Shown: piece by piece, positions 1 to 12,900 of the stretch
How positions within the stretch are numbered: the stretch's first letter is position 1
Layout: each line of letters begins with the position of its first letter
Source of the DNA: Proteles cristata cristata
Lineage: Eukaryota; Chordata; Mammalia; Carnivora; Hyaenidae
Length of the DNA: 64,000 bases
Assembly (NCBI GenBank): GCA_017311185.1
Contig: JAESUZ010000346.1
Coordinates: 372,001-436,000 of the forward strand
Direction of reading: 5' to 3'
Translations under genes and position numbers: made by a program
The notes under the pieces: model-generated
The model's database searches: none
Told to the model about the DNA's origin: nothing
The model's input: only the letters and a program-made list of their open reading frames with translations

Positions 1-761
1 ATGTATCAGTTGGCATCGATACAGTCATATTAACTATTGGTGCATATGAAGTATATCCTTAGTAACTATTTGTCGGGTAATTAATGTATCATGTGAGCAG
101 TTTGGCTTAGAATTTAGAATAACACTCATGACTTGGCATTTTGAAGACGTTACTCAGTTCTTAGCTTACTGTAATAACGTAAGCATAAATTAAATTATAG
201 CCATCTGCTATACTAAAGCATTTTTACACATGTATATTATGGGCTTTTAATTGGCTGTTGAAAATAAGTTTTGCAGTACATGAGTTCCTAGCACTCTAAG
301 ATTTAAAGTTACGAATATGGAACCAGTCTGTTGATCAAAAATATTTAGAGTTACTTTGCCATCTTTTAGATTGAGTTTTTAAGCTCTCTCTTTGCAGACA
401 CACATACATGTCTTTTCTGCAGGCAATAAATAGCAGTAATGGTCCTTACATGTTATCGTTGTAGTGACTTGTTAGTGGCCTGGGGTATGATACAGGCTGC
501 GCAAGTTCAGTCATAATTGCTGCGTTGCATAGTTTATTCGATTAAATTTAAAGTATTATTAAAGTCAACATAAAGTGAAACAATAGACCTTTTGGATTTC
601 TCCATAATAGGCACTCTTTCCTCATCGTTGCTTTTATTTATGATCTGTAACAGTTTACCTGAGTATTTGGTTCCCATTATGTAAGTGCTGTAGTTTGCTT
701 TTCTCTCTTTATTTTTTGTTTTCAATGAAAATGTTGAACAAAGGTTTTACATTTGTTTTAG
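1..761. other. PPP4R4 intron sequence, no exon seen
   Basis: AT-rich, apparently single-copy intron. I see no further PPP4R4 exon: no open stretch with splice borders continues the frame upstream of 762. Confidence 0.6.
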
Positions 762-931
762 GAATTTTTACTCCAGATCAGCACTTGAGATTTTTGGAGT
801 TTTATAAGAAACTCTGTACGTTGGGTTTGCAACAGGAAAATGGACACAATGAAAATCAGATTCCACCCCAAATCCTAGAGCAGGAGAAGAAATATATTTC
901 AGTACGGAAGAACTGTGCTTATAACTTTCCG
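762..931 (+). CDS. PPP4R4: PPP4R4 coding exon (first in window)
   Basis: Acceptor TTTGTTTTAG precedes the exon and donor GTAATT follows. It starts in phase with two bases completing a codon, then reads [18 protein letters not shown] and ends after NCAYNFP on a codon boundary. The stretch is helical, HEAT-solenoid-like sequence. Confidence 0.95.
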
Positions 932-3900
932 GTAATTAATTATGTGTTTGTACTGACAAAAGGTTTTGATGCTACCTTTAAAATATATGAATAGATAGCG
1001 TTAAAAATCCATGGCCCTATTTGACCCTGCTGCTTAGCCTTATGTCTGGTATAGACAGTAGGTACTGAGTAGTATTGGTATAATTTACATTTATCTTTAT
1101 GTGTAAATTAGAGCCATATGAATGCATTTGGATCTTCCAAATGTGATTTCTATCTAAATTATTATTTAGAGGACGTGATTTCAATTTAAATGAAATGAGT
1201 GTAATATTAGGTATTGATGCATGTTTTTCTCTCCTTCCCACTCATCTTCTCCCTTCCATCTCCACTAGGCCATGATTGTTTTTGTTGATCCTAAAAACTT
1301 CCACATGGAACTCTATTCTACATTCTTCTGCCTTTGTCATGACCCTGAAGTACCAGTCAGATACACTATTGCCATTTGCTTTTATGAAGTAAGTGTGAAG
1401 AAGTGTTCGCTCTTTACAGTTGTTAAGTCCACATATATGTATATACACATATATGTATATATATATACTATAGATGAGTTTTTGATATTTTGTATACTTC
1501 TGTTTATAAAGGTTTATTATGTGATACGGGCCCCATCTCTTTCATATTTTAGTCCTGTTATTTTAAAGTTTCCATAATTCTCTTTTTAGTGTGTTTACAG
1601 AATTCATTTACATAAGCACATTATATTCATTTATCATTTATTAGTCCATTCATTCAGTATATCTCTATTAAAGTGCTTACTTTAAGCCGGCTATTGTGGT
1701 GTCAATATGGGTATTTCAGCTTTGGAAGTAAAATCAGGTTTTATATGCTTTACAATACTTATATTTAACTTTGCATCTAAACTCAAGAACTTGAGAATAA
1801 ATGGAAAATTGAGTGACAGGTTATTTATTGTTTTTCTGTGAATGGATCGTCTTTTCATGAACATACCTGTTAGGTTCAGCTGTTAACAACAACTCTCTTT
1901 AATGGAAGAAGCAAACGTGAATTTAAAATTATAAGATGAAGGTAATTAACTTCTTAACCCTTGATGTTGAAATTTGGGTGTGTGTCTTGGACAATCCCAG
2001 GAAGCACACGTTCGCTATATAGTTGCAGTAACATGGATAAACGATAAGTTAGCAACTCCAAAATATAAATCTGTCTTTGTAAACGGCATAAGAAAATATT
2101 TCCTTTCTTCACAAGAGATATCTATTCTTAACTCTCAATAAGAATATTTCAGCCCCTTGCTTGCACCAGCTTCCTACCTCAGAGCACTGTTTGATTAGCT
2201 GCAAGTGCAGGAGAAATCTGTAGCACTGTCATTATGTGGCTTGAGACTCTTGAGTGCTGGGTGACAGTCTTCTTTTGAAGAACACACATTTCCTGTTATG
2301 AATGAAATGTTCGTCGTGCAGAATCTAGGAGATATTTCCCTTAACTGGGATAACTAATTAAAATAATTCCCGTATTGTACAATGAAGTTATCTTTGTAAA
2401 TATGCCTATAGAAATATGCTTTTGGAGGAGGGTATGAGACAGAGGGCGCTGGCTGGCTGAGGGAGATACCTTCTCCAGGGCGCATTAGGTGGGCATTTAG
2501 TCTTGGTCACTGTGTGTGCTTGTAGCTATTAGATTAATGGTCTCATGAGGTTAAGTGTCTGAAAACGCAATTGTTTATGTAATATTAGAGTTTGTACTTC
2601 TGTTTATTTTTATCTCATCCCTCTAAAATTTCATCTTTATTTGTGTTTTAGAGTGGACGTAACATGTTAGCACCGTAGAGATAAACATCTTGAAATGTGT
2701 ACACAAAAATATTGCACTTGTAGTCGTGAGTTTAGAAATTGTGGATCTAGCTATTTGCTGGGTGGCTAATTGCCACGTCCCCTCAATCATACCATGTAGG
2801 TAGGCTGGTCATGATGCTCTACTCCAAAAATGAATTCTTCATCTAGGTTTGTCCTCTTAAGTAGTGAAAATCCGACTGGGGAACTTAAATTTTCCTCATA
2901 GGGTTATTGTTAAATTCTGATAGTTACTTGCCTATATCCTAACTTGATTCTTGTTTTTCATATTCTTGTTATTTTGTTATCTTGTTTTCAAAATCGTATT
3001 TTGAAAATATTCTGAACAAATCAGAAACAACCCTGTAGAGCAAAGGTTTTTAAAATACTTTCTTTATCCAGGAAGCACTGCCCTCCCCCTACCCCCCCGC
3101 CCATTAAAATCCTACCCAGAAGCCCAGTACGTAAAAGCAAACAAACAAATAAATAAAGAGTGAAGTAGAAATTGGTGAATTTACCATTGTGGCTTCTGTC
3201 TGTCTGAAGGAAGGAAAAAACTCGAACCTGTTCACAGGGGAGCTTAGATTAGACCCTTCCAGCTCCTCTTGTGCTGATCAAAGTCTTTGAAGGGAAAAGT
3301 CGTTGATGTCTTGCTTGCTTGGGATCCCCCTCTGTCCCTGTGTCACACAGACCTTCTGTGGAGCCTGCCTTCTTCAGGAGGCGCTGAGCCAGGGCGGACA
3401 TTCATGTGCCCGCGCTAACCTGTGAGACCCTGTTGGCTGCCGTAAGATTTCAAAATATGAGCTGGAGGCATCCATGGGCTTATTACTTGTGATATGAAAA
3501 TTATGGCTCTGATAAATCCTTCCTGCACCTGGTGCGGTCATGGGGGCACTTACTTGCCCATCCTCACATGTACACACTCCAGAGTGTTATAAAGGAGGCT
3601 AAAAAGCTGGTTTTGTATGCAGTTAATTTTTCTAGAAATCCAATTTTATGTTAATGTTGTAACCTAGTCTCATTTCAGAAGAAGTATCTAACAGAGATGT
3701 ATTTTGTAAAGTTGTTATTATTACCCTTTAGATATAGTCTAGTAGTTTTAAATCTGAGAGACTTTATTGCTGCATTTTAGGTTTCTAAACTTCTGAATTC
3801 TGGAGTATATTTAATACATAAAGAACTGATAACATTATTACAGGATGAATCACTGGAGGTAATATCTTCTTACTCTTTGGTTTTTACTTCTTTTATGTTA

Positions 3901-6900
3901 AATCTGAATATATCAATGCCCCCCTCCCCCCCACTTCTTAGGAATTGCATGAATCCTTTTAGCTGGCAGTCCCCAAAAGTGTTAAGACAATGTACCATTG
4001 TATCATAGACTGAAAATTGAGATCTTTAAAAAAAATACTAGGGCTTAAAAAAAGTGTATATGTATATTTGCTTATTAAGGAAAAATTAGGAAATGCCAAA
4101 AAGGAGACAGACAAAAGAATATCTTTAGTTCCAATCACTTACTGTTTTGTTGTATTTTAAAATTTATCTGCTTTTTTCTGTGAAAAGGTTTTTATTTTAC
4201 ACAATTGCACTCATATTATATTACATTTTATATCTTTTCTCTCTCTTTGCGTTGTTTGGGGACTATACTTGTGGAAACTTTGCAATACTTTATTTTGATG
4301 CTGCGTTTAGTATATCTTGTTCACCCAAATGAGTACTAGCTTGCCTAAGTACTTGCCAAGCATCATCGATGTTTAGTCATTTCGGTGGGTGCTATCTGAC
4401 TTAAACTGCTTTTTAAAAGTTGAGAGGCAGTTTTTCAGCATGTTGGTTGTGTAGAAATAGCTGTCGCAGATCTAGACTATATGAACAATATCAAGAGACA
4501 GATACACGAATCTCGTTTCAAAGGTAGTTTGGATCAAGGCAGTTGATTATGTTTCTAAGAAGATGGCAACATAGGAGAAAAGAAACTCCCAAAATGTTGC
4601 TGGGTAAATAATACTTTCTCTGCACAGAGATTGACATATGAGACTAATGCAAGATTAGAAAAACAGTAATTGCCATAAAAGTAATCAACATCTCTATTAA
4701 AAGGTACTAGATGCTCTTATAGATCATCTTCCAGAAATCCTTGAGCTTATGTCTACTGGCGGAGAAAGCAGTGTTCAAGAAAATAAGGTAAATCTCATGT
4801 ATCAAAGAAGTTCCTGAATGTTTTAACCATGATCTTACTCTAGAGAGTTGTTGTGGGGAACAAGCAGAGGATGTATGGAAAATATTTAAAGTAGTGGTTA
4901 CCCCATATTCACAAGTGCTTATTAGTAAATGTCTGTTGGAGCTGCAACAGCCTGAATTTCCACTCCGGTTCCTGTATTACCGTGATTCTTACTGCCCTTG
5001 GAGTTTACGTTCACATTTTCAGTTTTTATCAGCATTAATTATTATTCCAAGAGTAGCTTCTGGGGAGGACAGAGGGTAGGGATTTAGAAGGTCACAAGTT
5101 TCCAAAGTGAAGTAGAATAAATTTTACTTTGATAGAGGAATTAGTTAGAGGGATTGCGCGTTACTTAGGATTGCGAGCCCCATTCTCTATTTCAGAATTT
5201 CGTTTTTGGTAACTGTTAGTTTTACTTACGGAGTTTTAAAAACGTATGTATTTGAATTTGCCAGATAACGGTCCCCCTGTGACAACCGAAATCCTCCTAA
5301 GTTGTGAAGCGAGCAAGCATGTCCCTGTGCCTAGTGCGTTGTAGGCTGAAGGATTTGCTGGAATGCCGCAGCGGATGTCTTATCATCTGTCCTCTGATGT
5401 GCTTTCTTCTCAGTTGTCGTCCCTGCCTGACTTGATCCCAGCACTCACAGCTGCTGAGCAGCGAGCCGCGGCCTCCTTGAAATGGAGAACTCATGAGAAG
5501 CTACTGCAGAAATATGCCTGCCTGCCTCACATCATATCTAGCGATCAGATTTATTATCGCTTCTTGCAAAGAATGTTCACGATCGTGATGACAAATGTGA
5601 GCCCAGTACCTTTTATCTAATTGTTTTGAACTCACACCTGATTTAGGAATTACCAAATCCTTCACATTCTGAAAATAGTACAACAAACCTCATTTATTCC
5701 ATTTTGTCCTAGAAGGACGTTTCTCTTGCCAGGCCCCCAAAGGGGCAACTTAAGTTTTTCCCTGTGCTTTTCTACTGGTGCTAGTTTTTGAACGTTGTCT
5801 ATACGGCTGGATTGGAGAATGAGCAGGTGGCACCTTTACTGACCCTTTGTATGCTGCCAAGGAGGGTGTAAACAGACTCACTTCACACTTGATAATAGCT
5901 CTTCTGAAGAGGAAGGTTGGCAGGAGTCTGTGAACTTGGCTGCCAAGTACGGCCTGCTCTGATAACACACCGTATATGTGTCATGGCCTCAGAGCCAGCC
6001 TCACCTATGCTGCGTTGCCAAGCCACCCTGTAAGCCCCTCAGTCTTAGTGGAATTACTTTTTTAAAAAAATTTTTTAATGTTTGTTTTTTGAAAGAGAGA
6101 CAGAATATAAGCCAGGGAGGGTCAGAGAGGGAGGGACACACAGGATCCAAAGCAGACTGCACGTTCTGAGCTGTCAGCATGGAGCCTGACACAGGGCGCG
6201 AACTCATGAATTGTGAGGTCATGACCTGAGCTGAAGTTGGACGCTTAACCGACAGATGCTTAACCACCCTGGCACCTCACTTTTTCTTTTAAAGTACCTC
6301 TTAAAGATGGCTGTGTAACAGATCAAGCTTATATTAAAAACATGGTGATGGTGGATAACCTTAAAATTAGAGTCCAAAGCAGGACAAAAAGAAAAGATTT
6401 GTACTCAAATCCCTCAGAGAGTAAGTTGTCTACCTTTGTTACAAAAATTTTTTTTTTAATTTTTTTTTTTTAATGCTTTTATGTATTTCTAGGAGAGAGA
6501 GAGACAGCGAGAGCAGGGGAGGGTCAGAGAGAGAGGGAGTGACAGACTGAAACAGGCTCCAGGCTCTGAGCTGGCAGTCAGCACAGAGCCCGACGCAGGG
6601 CTCGAACCCACGAACTGCGGGATCATGACCTAAGCGAAAGTCGGACGCTTAACTGACTAAGCCACCCAGGCGCCCCTTTTGTTACAAAAATTTACAGAGA
6701 GATCTATTAAACCCACAGTTCGCTGTACATTTAATATGTCTTCCTACCACTTCTGAAGTATAAAAAACTTCCGTATAACGTATATGTTTTAGAAGCTGTT
6801 AAAAACGTGCTTTATCTTCTCATTGTTCTCAATAAAAGGGAGATAATGAAATCTAATAGCCATCTCAGAAACCCAAAATCCATTTTAGCCTCAAAGATAA

Positions 6901-9900
6901 AAAGAAAAATAACATGATTGGTGTCATTTACAACTTAAGTAAAAAACAAAAAATAGACATTCATGAACTACCACTTCTACAAGTTAATTCCATTCATCAA
7001 AGTAAAGCCTAGAAGGTGATATAGCCATAACGCTCTTAAGAAATGACTTTGGCAACAATGCCTCCTTATCAGAGGACAGTGCATCAGTGTGCCACATAGG
7101 AGATTTCACATAAAATTGAGCAGAACGTATTAATGATTTTATTCAGAAATTACTTGCTTGAGTGCCTGCTGTGTACCAGGCACCATTCCAAGGGTTAGGG
7201 ATATAGGAGTGAATAAGATGGGCTTCTGCTCGTAACAGAGCTGGCGTTTTGCGGTGGTGGTGATGAGGCGGATAATAAAACAGGCTGGTAAGTGCTGTCA
7301 AGTTTGGTCTTAATTGTTACTCTCAACCTGATTATTCAGTAGGGCCTGTTGTATTTCTAAAGCCAAGGAAACATAATTATTCCATAATTTTAACTTATCA
7401 GGAAAGAGCAATGATTTACAACATAGAGTGTGAACAAAACCCTTATAAGCCTAAGAGATTTGTTTTACTATTTTCTTTTATAAGACAGTAATTCCACACT
7501 TAAAAGGAGATCCAGGATTATTATGTAGCAGGTTTTCCGTGATCTAAGAGGACATCTTACTCTGTTTCAGTATTCTCTGGAGAAAACAAAGATTTGCTTT
7601 TTTTTTTTTTGGTTGGTCTCCGTTTTTTGTTTTTTTTTTTTTTTTTAATGTTTTATTTATTTCTAGGAGAGAGAGAGAGACAGCGTGAGCAGGGGAGGGT
7701 CAGAGAGAGAGGGAGTCACAGACTGAAACAGGCTGCAGGATCTGAGCTGGCAGTCAGCACAGAGCCCCACGTGGGGCTCGAACCCACGAACTGCGAGATC
7801 ATGACCTAAGCGAAAGTCAGACGCTTAACTGACTAAGCCACCCAGGCGCCCTGGTCTCAGTTTTATAATATGTATCTTCAGTTTATCACAGGGGATCCTT
7901 AAATATCATACATTTTTGTCTACATTGTATGAACATTTGACCAGTGTGGTTCCCATTTATTTTTCCGTTCTTTGAATTCTTTGTTACCATATATTTAAAT
8001 TTACATCATATAAAATCCATAATTAATTGCTACTATTCTTGCTTTAGGCAGTTATCTTTGTAAGTAGTTAAAAATAGGGGCGCCTGGGTGGCTTAGTCGG
8101 TTAAGCGTCCGACTTTCACTTAGGTCATGATCTCGCAGTTCGTGGGTTCGAGCCCTGCATCGGGCTCTGTGCTGACTGCCAGCTCAGAGCCTGGAACCTG
8201 TTTTAGTCTGTGACTCCCTCTCTCTCTGACCCTCCCCTGCTCACTCTGTCTCTCTATCTCTCTACTAGAAATAAATAAAAAAACATTAAAAAAAATGCCT
8301 TTATATTTACTTTTCTTTTTACCATTTCCAGAACTATTCATTTCTTTTGTTTGTTTGTTTATTGTGAAGTTCGTTTCCATATAACATCCAGCGTTCATTC
8401 CAACAGGTGCCCTCCTTCATGTTCATCATCCCTTTTCCCCTCTCCCCCAACCCCCTCAACCCTCAGTTCTCAGTATTTAAGAGTCTCTTATGATTTGCCT
8501 CCCTCTCTCTCCTAATCTATTTTTTCCCCTTCCCCTTGCCCATGGTCTTCTGTTAAATTTTACCTGTTTCACATATGAGTGAAAACATATGGTATCTGTC
8601 CTTCTCTGCCTGGCTTATTCATTTAGCCTAACACCCTCAAGGTCCATCCACGTAAGATTTGCATTTTTAATTCTGTACCTCATGGTCAGAATTCACATTT
8701 CTTCAGCAAAATTAACTGAGAGCTTACTGTATGCCAAGCACCCTTCTGGGTACCAAACGACAGCAGCGAACAAAAGAAAGGACTTACGATCACGGAACCT
8801 TAAATTCTGTTGGAGACAGGCGGCAAACAAACCTACGTGTATAGTATGTCAGGGATGAAAGAACAGTGAACAGCAGGAAAGCAGGGGAGAGGGCGAGGAG
8901 CGTGACCGAGGGGAGTAGGGTGCTGTTGTGGAGAGAGTGGCAGGAAACGTCCACTCTGATCAAGCGTGCTTCGTGCAGAGGCTTGAACGAAGTAAAGGAG
9001 TTATTACCGTGCGGATGTCTGAAGGACGAGTGGTCTGGGCAGAGGGAATGGTGTGGTTGCGTGAGGAGCAGGGAAGCCACTGTAGCAAGTTGTAGAGACC
9101 TGAGGTGGAGGGGGGCTGGGCCCCCAGCACGGCACACTTCGAGGGCCACGATGTGGGATCTCGGTAGTAGTCTCTGAAACAAGGGAAGTCTTTGGAAGGT
9201 TTTGAGTAATGACATAGCTTTTTTCCCTACTTCTGTTGTGCAAAAAATTGAAAGCTACAGCAGCTTTCGAATCGAAAGCTAAAGCAGAAAGGCAGCAGCG
9301 TACAGTTTTATTCTACTTGAATTTCAAGGATCCCCACTGTAACAGTCTGACCCTTTAATAATTATGTATTAGAGTACTTATATGTAAGATGGTGTACGTG
9401 AATTTTATACTGGGCACAATAGATCTGGTTGAGAGATTTGTCTCTAATACATAGTTTGAACCCAAACCCAGTAAAGACAGATGATTCATTTAAAATTAAT
9501 GAATCCTGCTCAGTGGTGTGACAGAAATCCAAAAGACAAAGAAGTACAGAACAGTAGTAAGAGTTTATGGACGTGGTGTCCCTTGGATTCTAAGTTTTAT
9601 CTGTGGTGTGGACCAGGGACCTCAGTGATGACATTGAGTTCAAAGAGTCAGAAGCAAGCCAGAACGGTTGAAAAGTGTATCCGATCATGGGCTCTCTAAA
9701 TTTATAGTTTAGAAGTGACACATTTTTGATGATGTATCTGACACAGGCTGTGTTCTTGCAGGTAAGTCCAGGGAACGGCTAAGAGTGGGGGGCCGAGATG
9801 TACTGGGGGAGACTGTCACCTAAGATGAAATGGCAAAGAAATGAGAATCATATATATAAATCAGAGCTGGATGATTTGGAAATGGTGCCAAACTAAATTA

Positions 9901-12900
9901 ACTTCGTAATGTGATACATTAGTTGATATGCCTGAGTGGTATTAACATTAAATTATGAGGGTAGTTCCACTTTGATTTGAGAGGTGGATAGCACTGTTCT
10001 TCCTTTTTTTTTTTTTTAATAGTTTATTTATTTTTGAGAGAGAGACAGAGGGGGGAGGGGCAGAGAGAGAGATACACACAGAATCTGAAGCAGGCTCCAG
10101 GCTCTGAGCTGTCAGCACAGAGCTTGACGTGGGGTTCAAACCCACAAACTGTGAGATCATGACCTGAGCCGAAGTAGGATGCTTAACCAACTGAACCACC
10201 CAGGCGCCCCAACACTGCTCTTTTAGCCCAAACTGAAAATTGATTTGTGGAGCAAAATTATATTATTATATTGGTTTAATTGTCTTTCTTATTTCTTTAA
10301 GAACGTCTTACCTGTCCAAAAGGCAGCTTCACGAACTCTATGCATTTTTCTACGTTATAATCGTAAACAAGAACAGAGGCACGAAGTCATTCAAAAATTA
10401 ATTGAACGTAAGTAATCATCATCTCTCATTTTGAAAAACAGAAAGTAAGCAAATCGGCCTTTGTTAGGTCTGACTTACTGCGTGTATCATTTTGCCATGA
10501 ATTGTTAGGCTGATATTGGTAAACATCTGGAGTGTGTTTGTATTTGAGGTTAAGTTAATTTTGGGGGGTTTTTTAGAAATCTTTAAGATAGGATTATTCT
10601 GTGATGAATGAAAGTAGTAACCACTCTGGGTCTTCTTTAGTGAGTTTCTACACTTGAAAAATTAAAATAATGTACATTTATGGTGAAAGCCCAGTCCTGA
10701 TGAAATAACATTTGGAACTAAAATATGAGTTGAGTATCCATGAATGTAGCGTTTTATGTTGTTATGTTAAATATTAATAGAATGCAAGGATTTTTTTAGT
10801 TTCCTTGAGTAGAGTTGATACATGAATATGAATCTGGTTAAGCCTACGTGGTTTGTAATGTTTTAAAAAATTATATCAGTTAACAAATGCAAATTTATTT
10901 TAATTTGCTAAGGGCTAAATTAAGACAAAAACCTATAGTTACTGTGTTCATTCTGGAAGAAGTGTCACATACTTATGTATACTTAGTGAATTTTTAATTC
11001 TTATATACTTGCTTTGACCATAGTGTCTCAATGCTTTTATTAAACTCTTGTTATCCAGCATAGATGGGTAATGGGATTTTCTGGTTATTGCACTTCACCA
11101 TTTTAAGCATAAGTCACCGCTTTTCAAAAAATTAAGAGTGTATAAAATTCCATTTAAGAAAAATTATGCTCAGTATACTTTAATCTCTCTCTTTTTGACT
11201 CTGTTTCAATTTAATTTTCATTTCTCAGTGGTATGACCTTACATTTAGAATCAGTTTTACTCTGAAAGGACATTCTGTTTGGCTTTAAATATTAAGAATT
11301 TTGCTTTTGAACATTTGTGTAATAAGAGAGAAAACAATCCTTTAAATGTTTACCTAAATTATTGACAGTAATACAATATTAACCACTTCAGAGCATTTCT
11401 GTGGAAACGAGGTGAAAAAGGCAACTAATTTGATTGGTCAAATATAACTTCAGAGTTCGAAGTTACACAGACTTTCATTTGCAGTCCAGCACTACCCCTA
11501 CCAGCTCTGTGACTTTAACCTCTGAACCTCCTCTCAGGTGGATAAATCTAGACTTAACCCATTGGATTGTTTTTTGGGATTAAATGTGATAATATGTTTG
11601 GGCCCCGCATTGGGCTCTATGCTGACAGCTCAGAGCCTGGAGCCTGCCTCACATTCTGTCTGTCTCCGTCTCTCTCTGCCCCTCCCCTGCTTGCACTCTC
11701 TCTTTTTTAAATATAAAATAAAACATTAAAAAAAAAAAACCTTAAATGTGATAATACGTATAGAGTACTTAGCATGTAATGGGTGACCAAAAAATAGTAT
11801 AGTTATTTAGTACTTAATAAATGCTTACGGAATTGAATGCAATGTTTAATACTTTTTTTTGTTTGTTTTTTGAGATGTCCTTAATTTGGGAGTCTACAGG
11901 TCTTTAGGATATATGATTTTTTCCCCTCTTATCTCTTGTATTGGCTAAGCAAATTGTGGATATAAAAAAAAAAAAACTTGTCATGGATTTTGTGTGTCTA
12001 ATTTCGTCATATATACTTTCATGTAGGAAAGATTAAACTTCTCTTTCTTGTTGTTGTTTCTAGAACTGGGCCAAGGAAAAAGTTATTGGAATAGACTTCG
12101 ATTTTTGGATACCTGTGAATTTATTATAGAGATCTTTTCCAAATCATTTTTTTGTAAATATTTCTTTCTACCTGCTATTGAACTGACACACGATCCAGTG
12201 GCAAATGTGAGGTATGGTACCCAACCCATTATCAACTATAGTGACCATGCAAAATCAAACTTTTAATAGTCAATTAAGAAACAAGTAAATAATGTGTACT
12301 TACTTTGAAATTCCTTGTAGTCTTACTTGATGAGCCTCAGTAAGACTCAGAAGCATCATCTTTTAACAGTGTCTTAGGTCTTTTGTTTATTGGGTTGAGA
12401 GACCAATAGTCAAAGGCAGACGGGCAGGTGTCTCCTGCCACTTGGATACACACATTGGCATCAGGAGAAGGTTGAGCAGATATTCTAAGTTTAAGGATCT
12501 TCTAAGACTAAAGAAAAAATTCAAAGTTGACAGGCGAAGTTCTGTCCATTTTTAGAGGCAATCAAGAGATTGGTTTTTGTTTTATATTTTTAGTGTGAGA
12601 AACTACAGAAAACACAACTGCATTAGCTTCAGTATTCTGCACATCTTCTCTGTGCTACGTAACGAATGAATTTCACCATGTGGCAAACATTTTGCAAATT
12701 GAAGTTGTGGCCCTAGAAAAGCAGCTCCCACTATGATGAATTCTCACGTAATCAAGCACATGACAAAAGTAATTTGAAGGGAAACGCGAGGGGCACCTGG
12801 GTGGCTTAGTCAGTTAAGTGGCCGACTCTTGATCTTGGCTCAGGTCTTTTTTTTTTTTTTTTTTTTTTAATATTTTTAATTATTTTTGAGAGAGAGAGAG

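Larger units (their letters stand above)
5597..10301. other. PPP4R4 intron rich in SINE and L2 sequence
   Basis: A 4.7-kb intron with five felid SINEs (6.06, 6.45, 7.63, 8.08 and 10.0 kb), a LINE-1 3' end at 8.34-8.66 kb, and LINE-2-like pieces near 7.13-7.29 and 8.69-8.86 kb. No coding exon is seen. Confidence 0.7.
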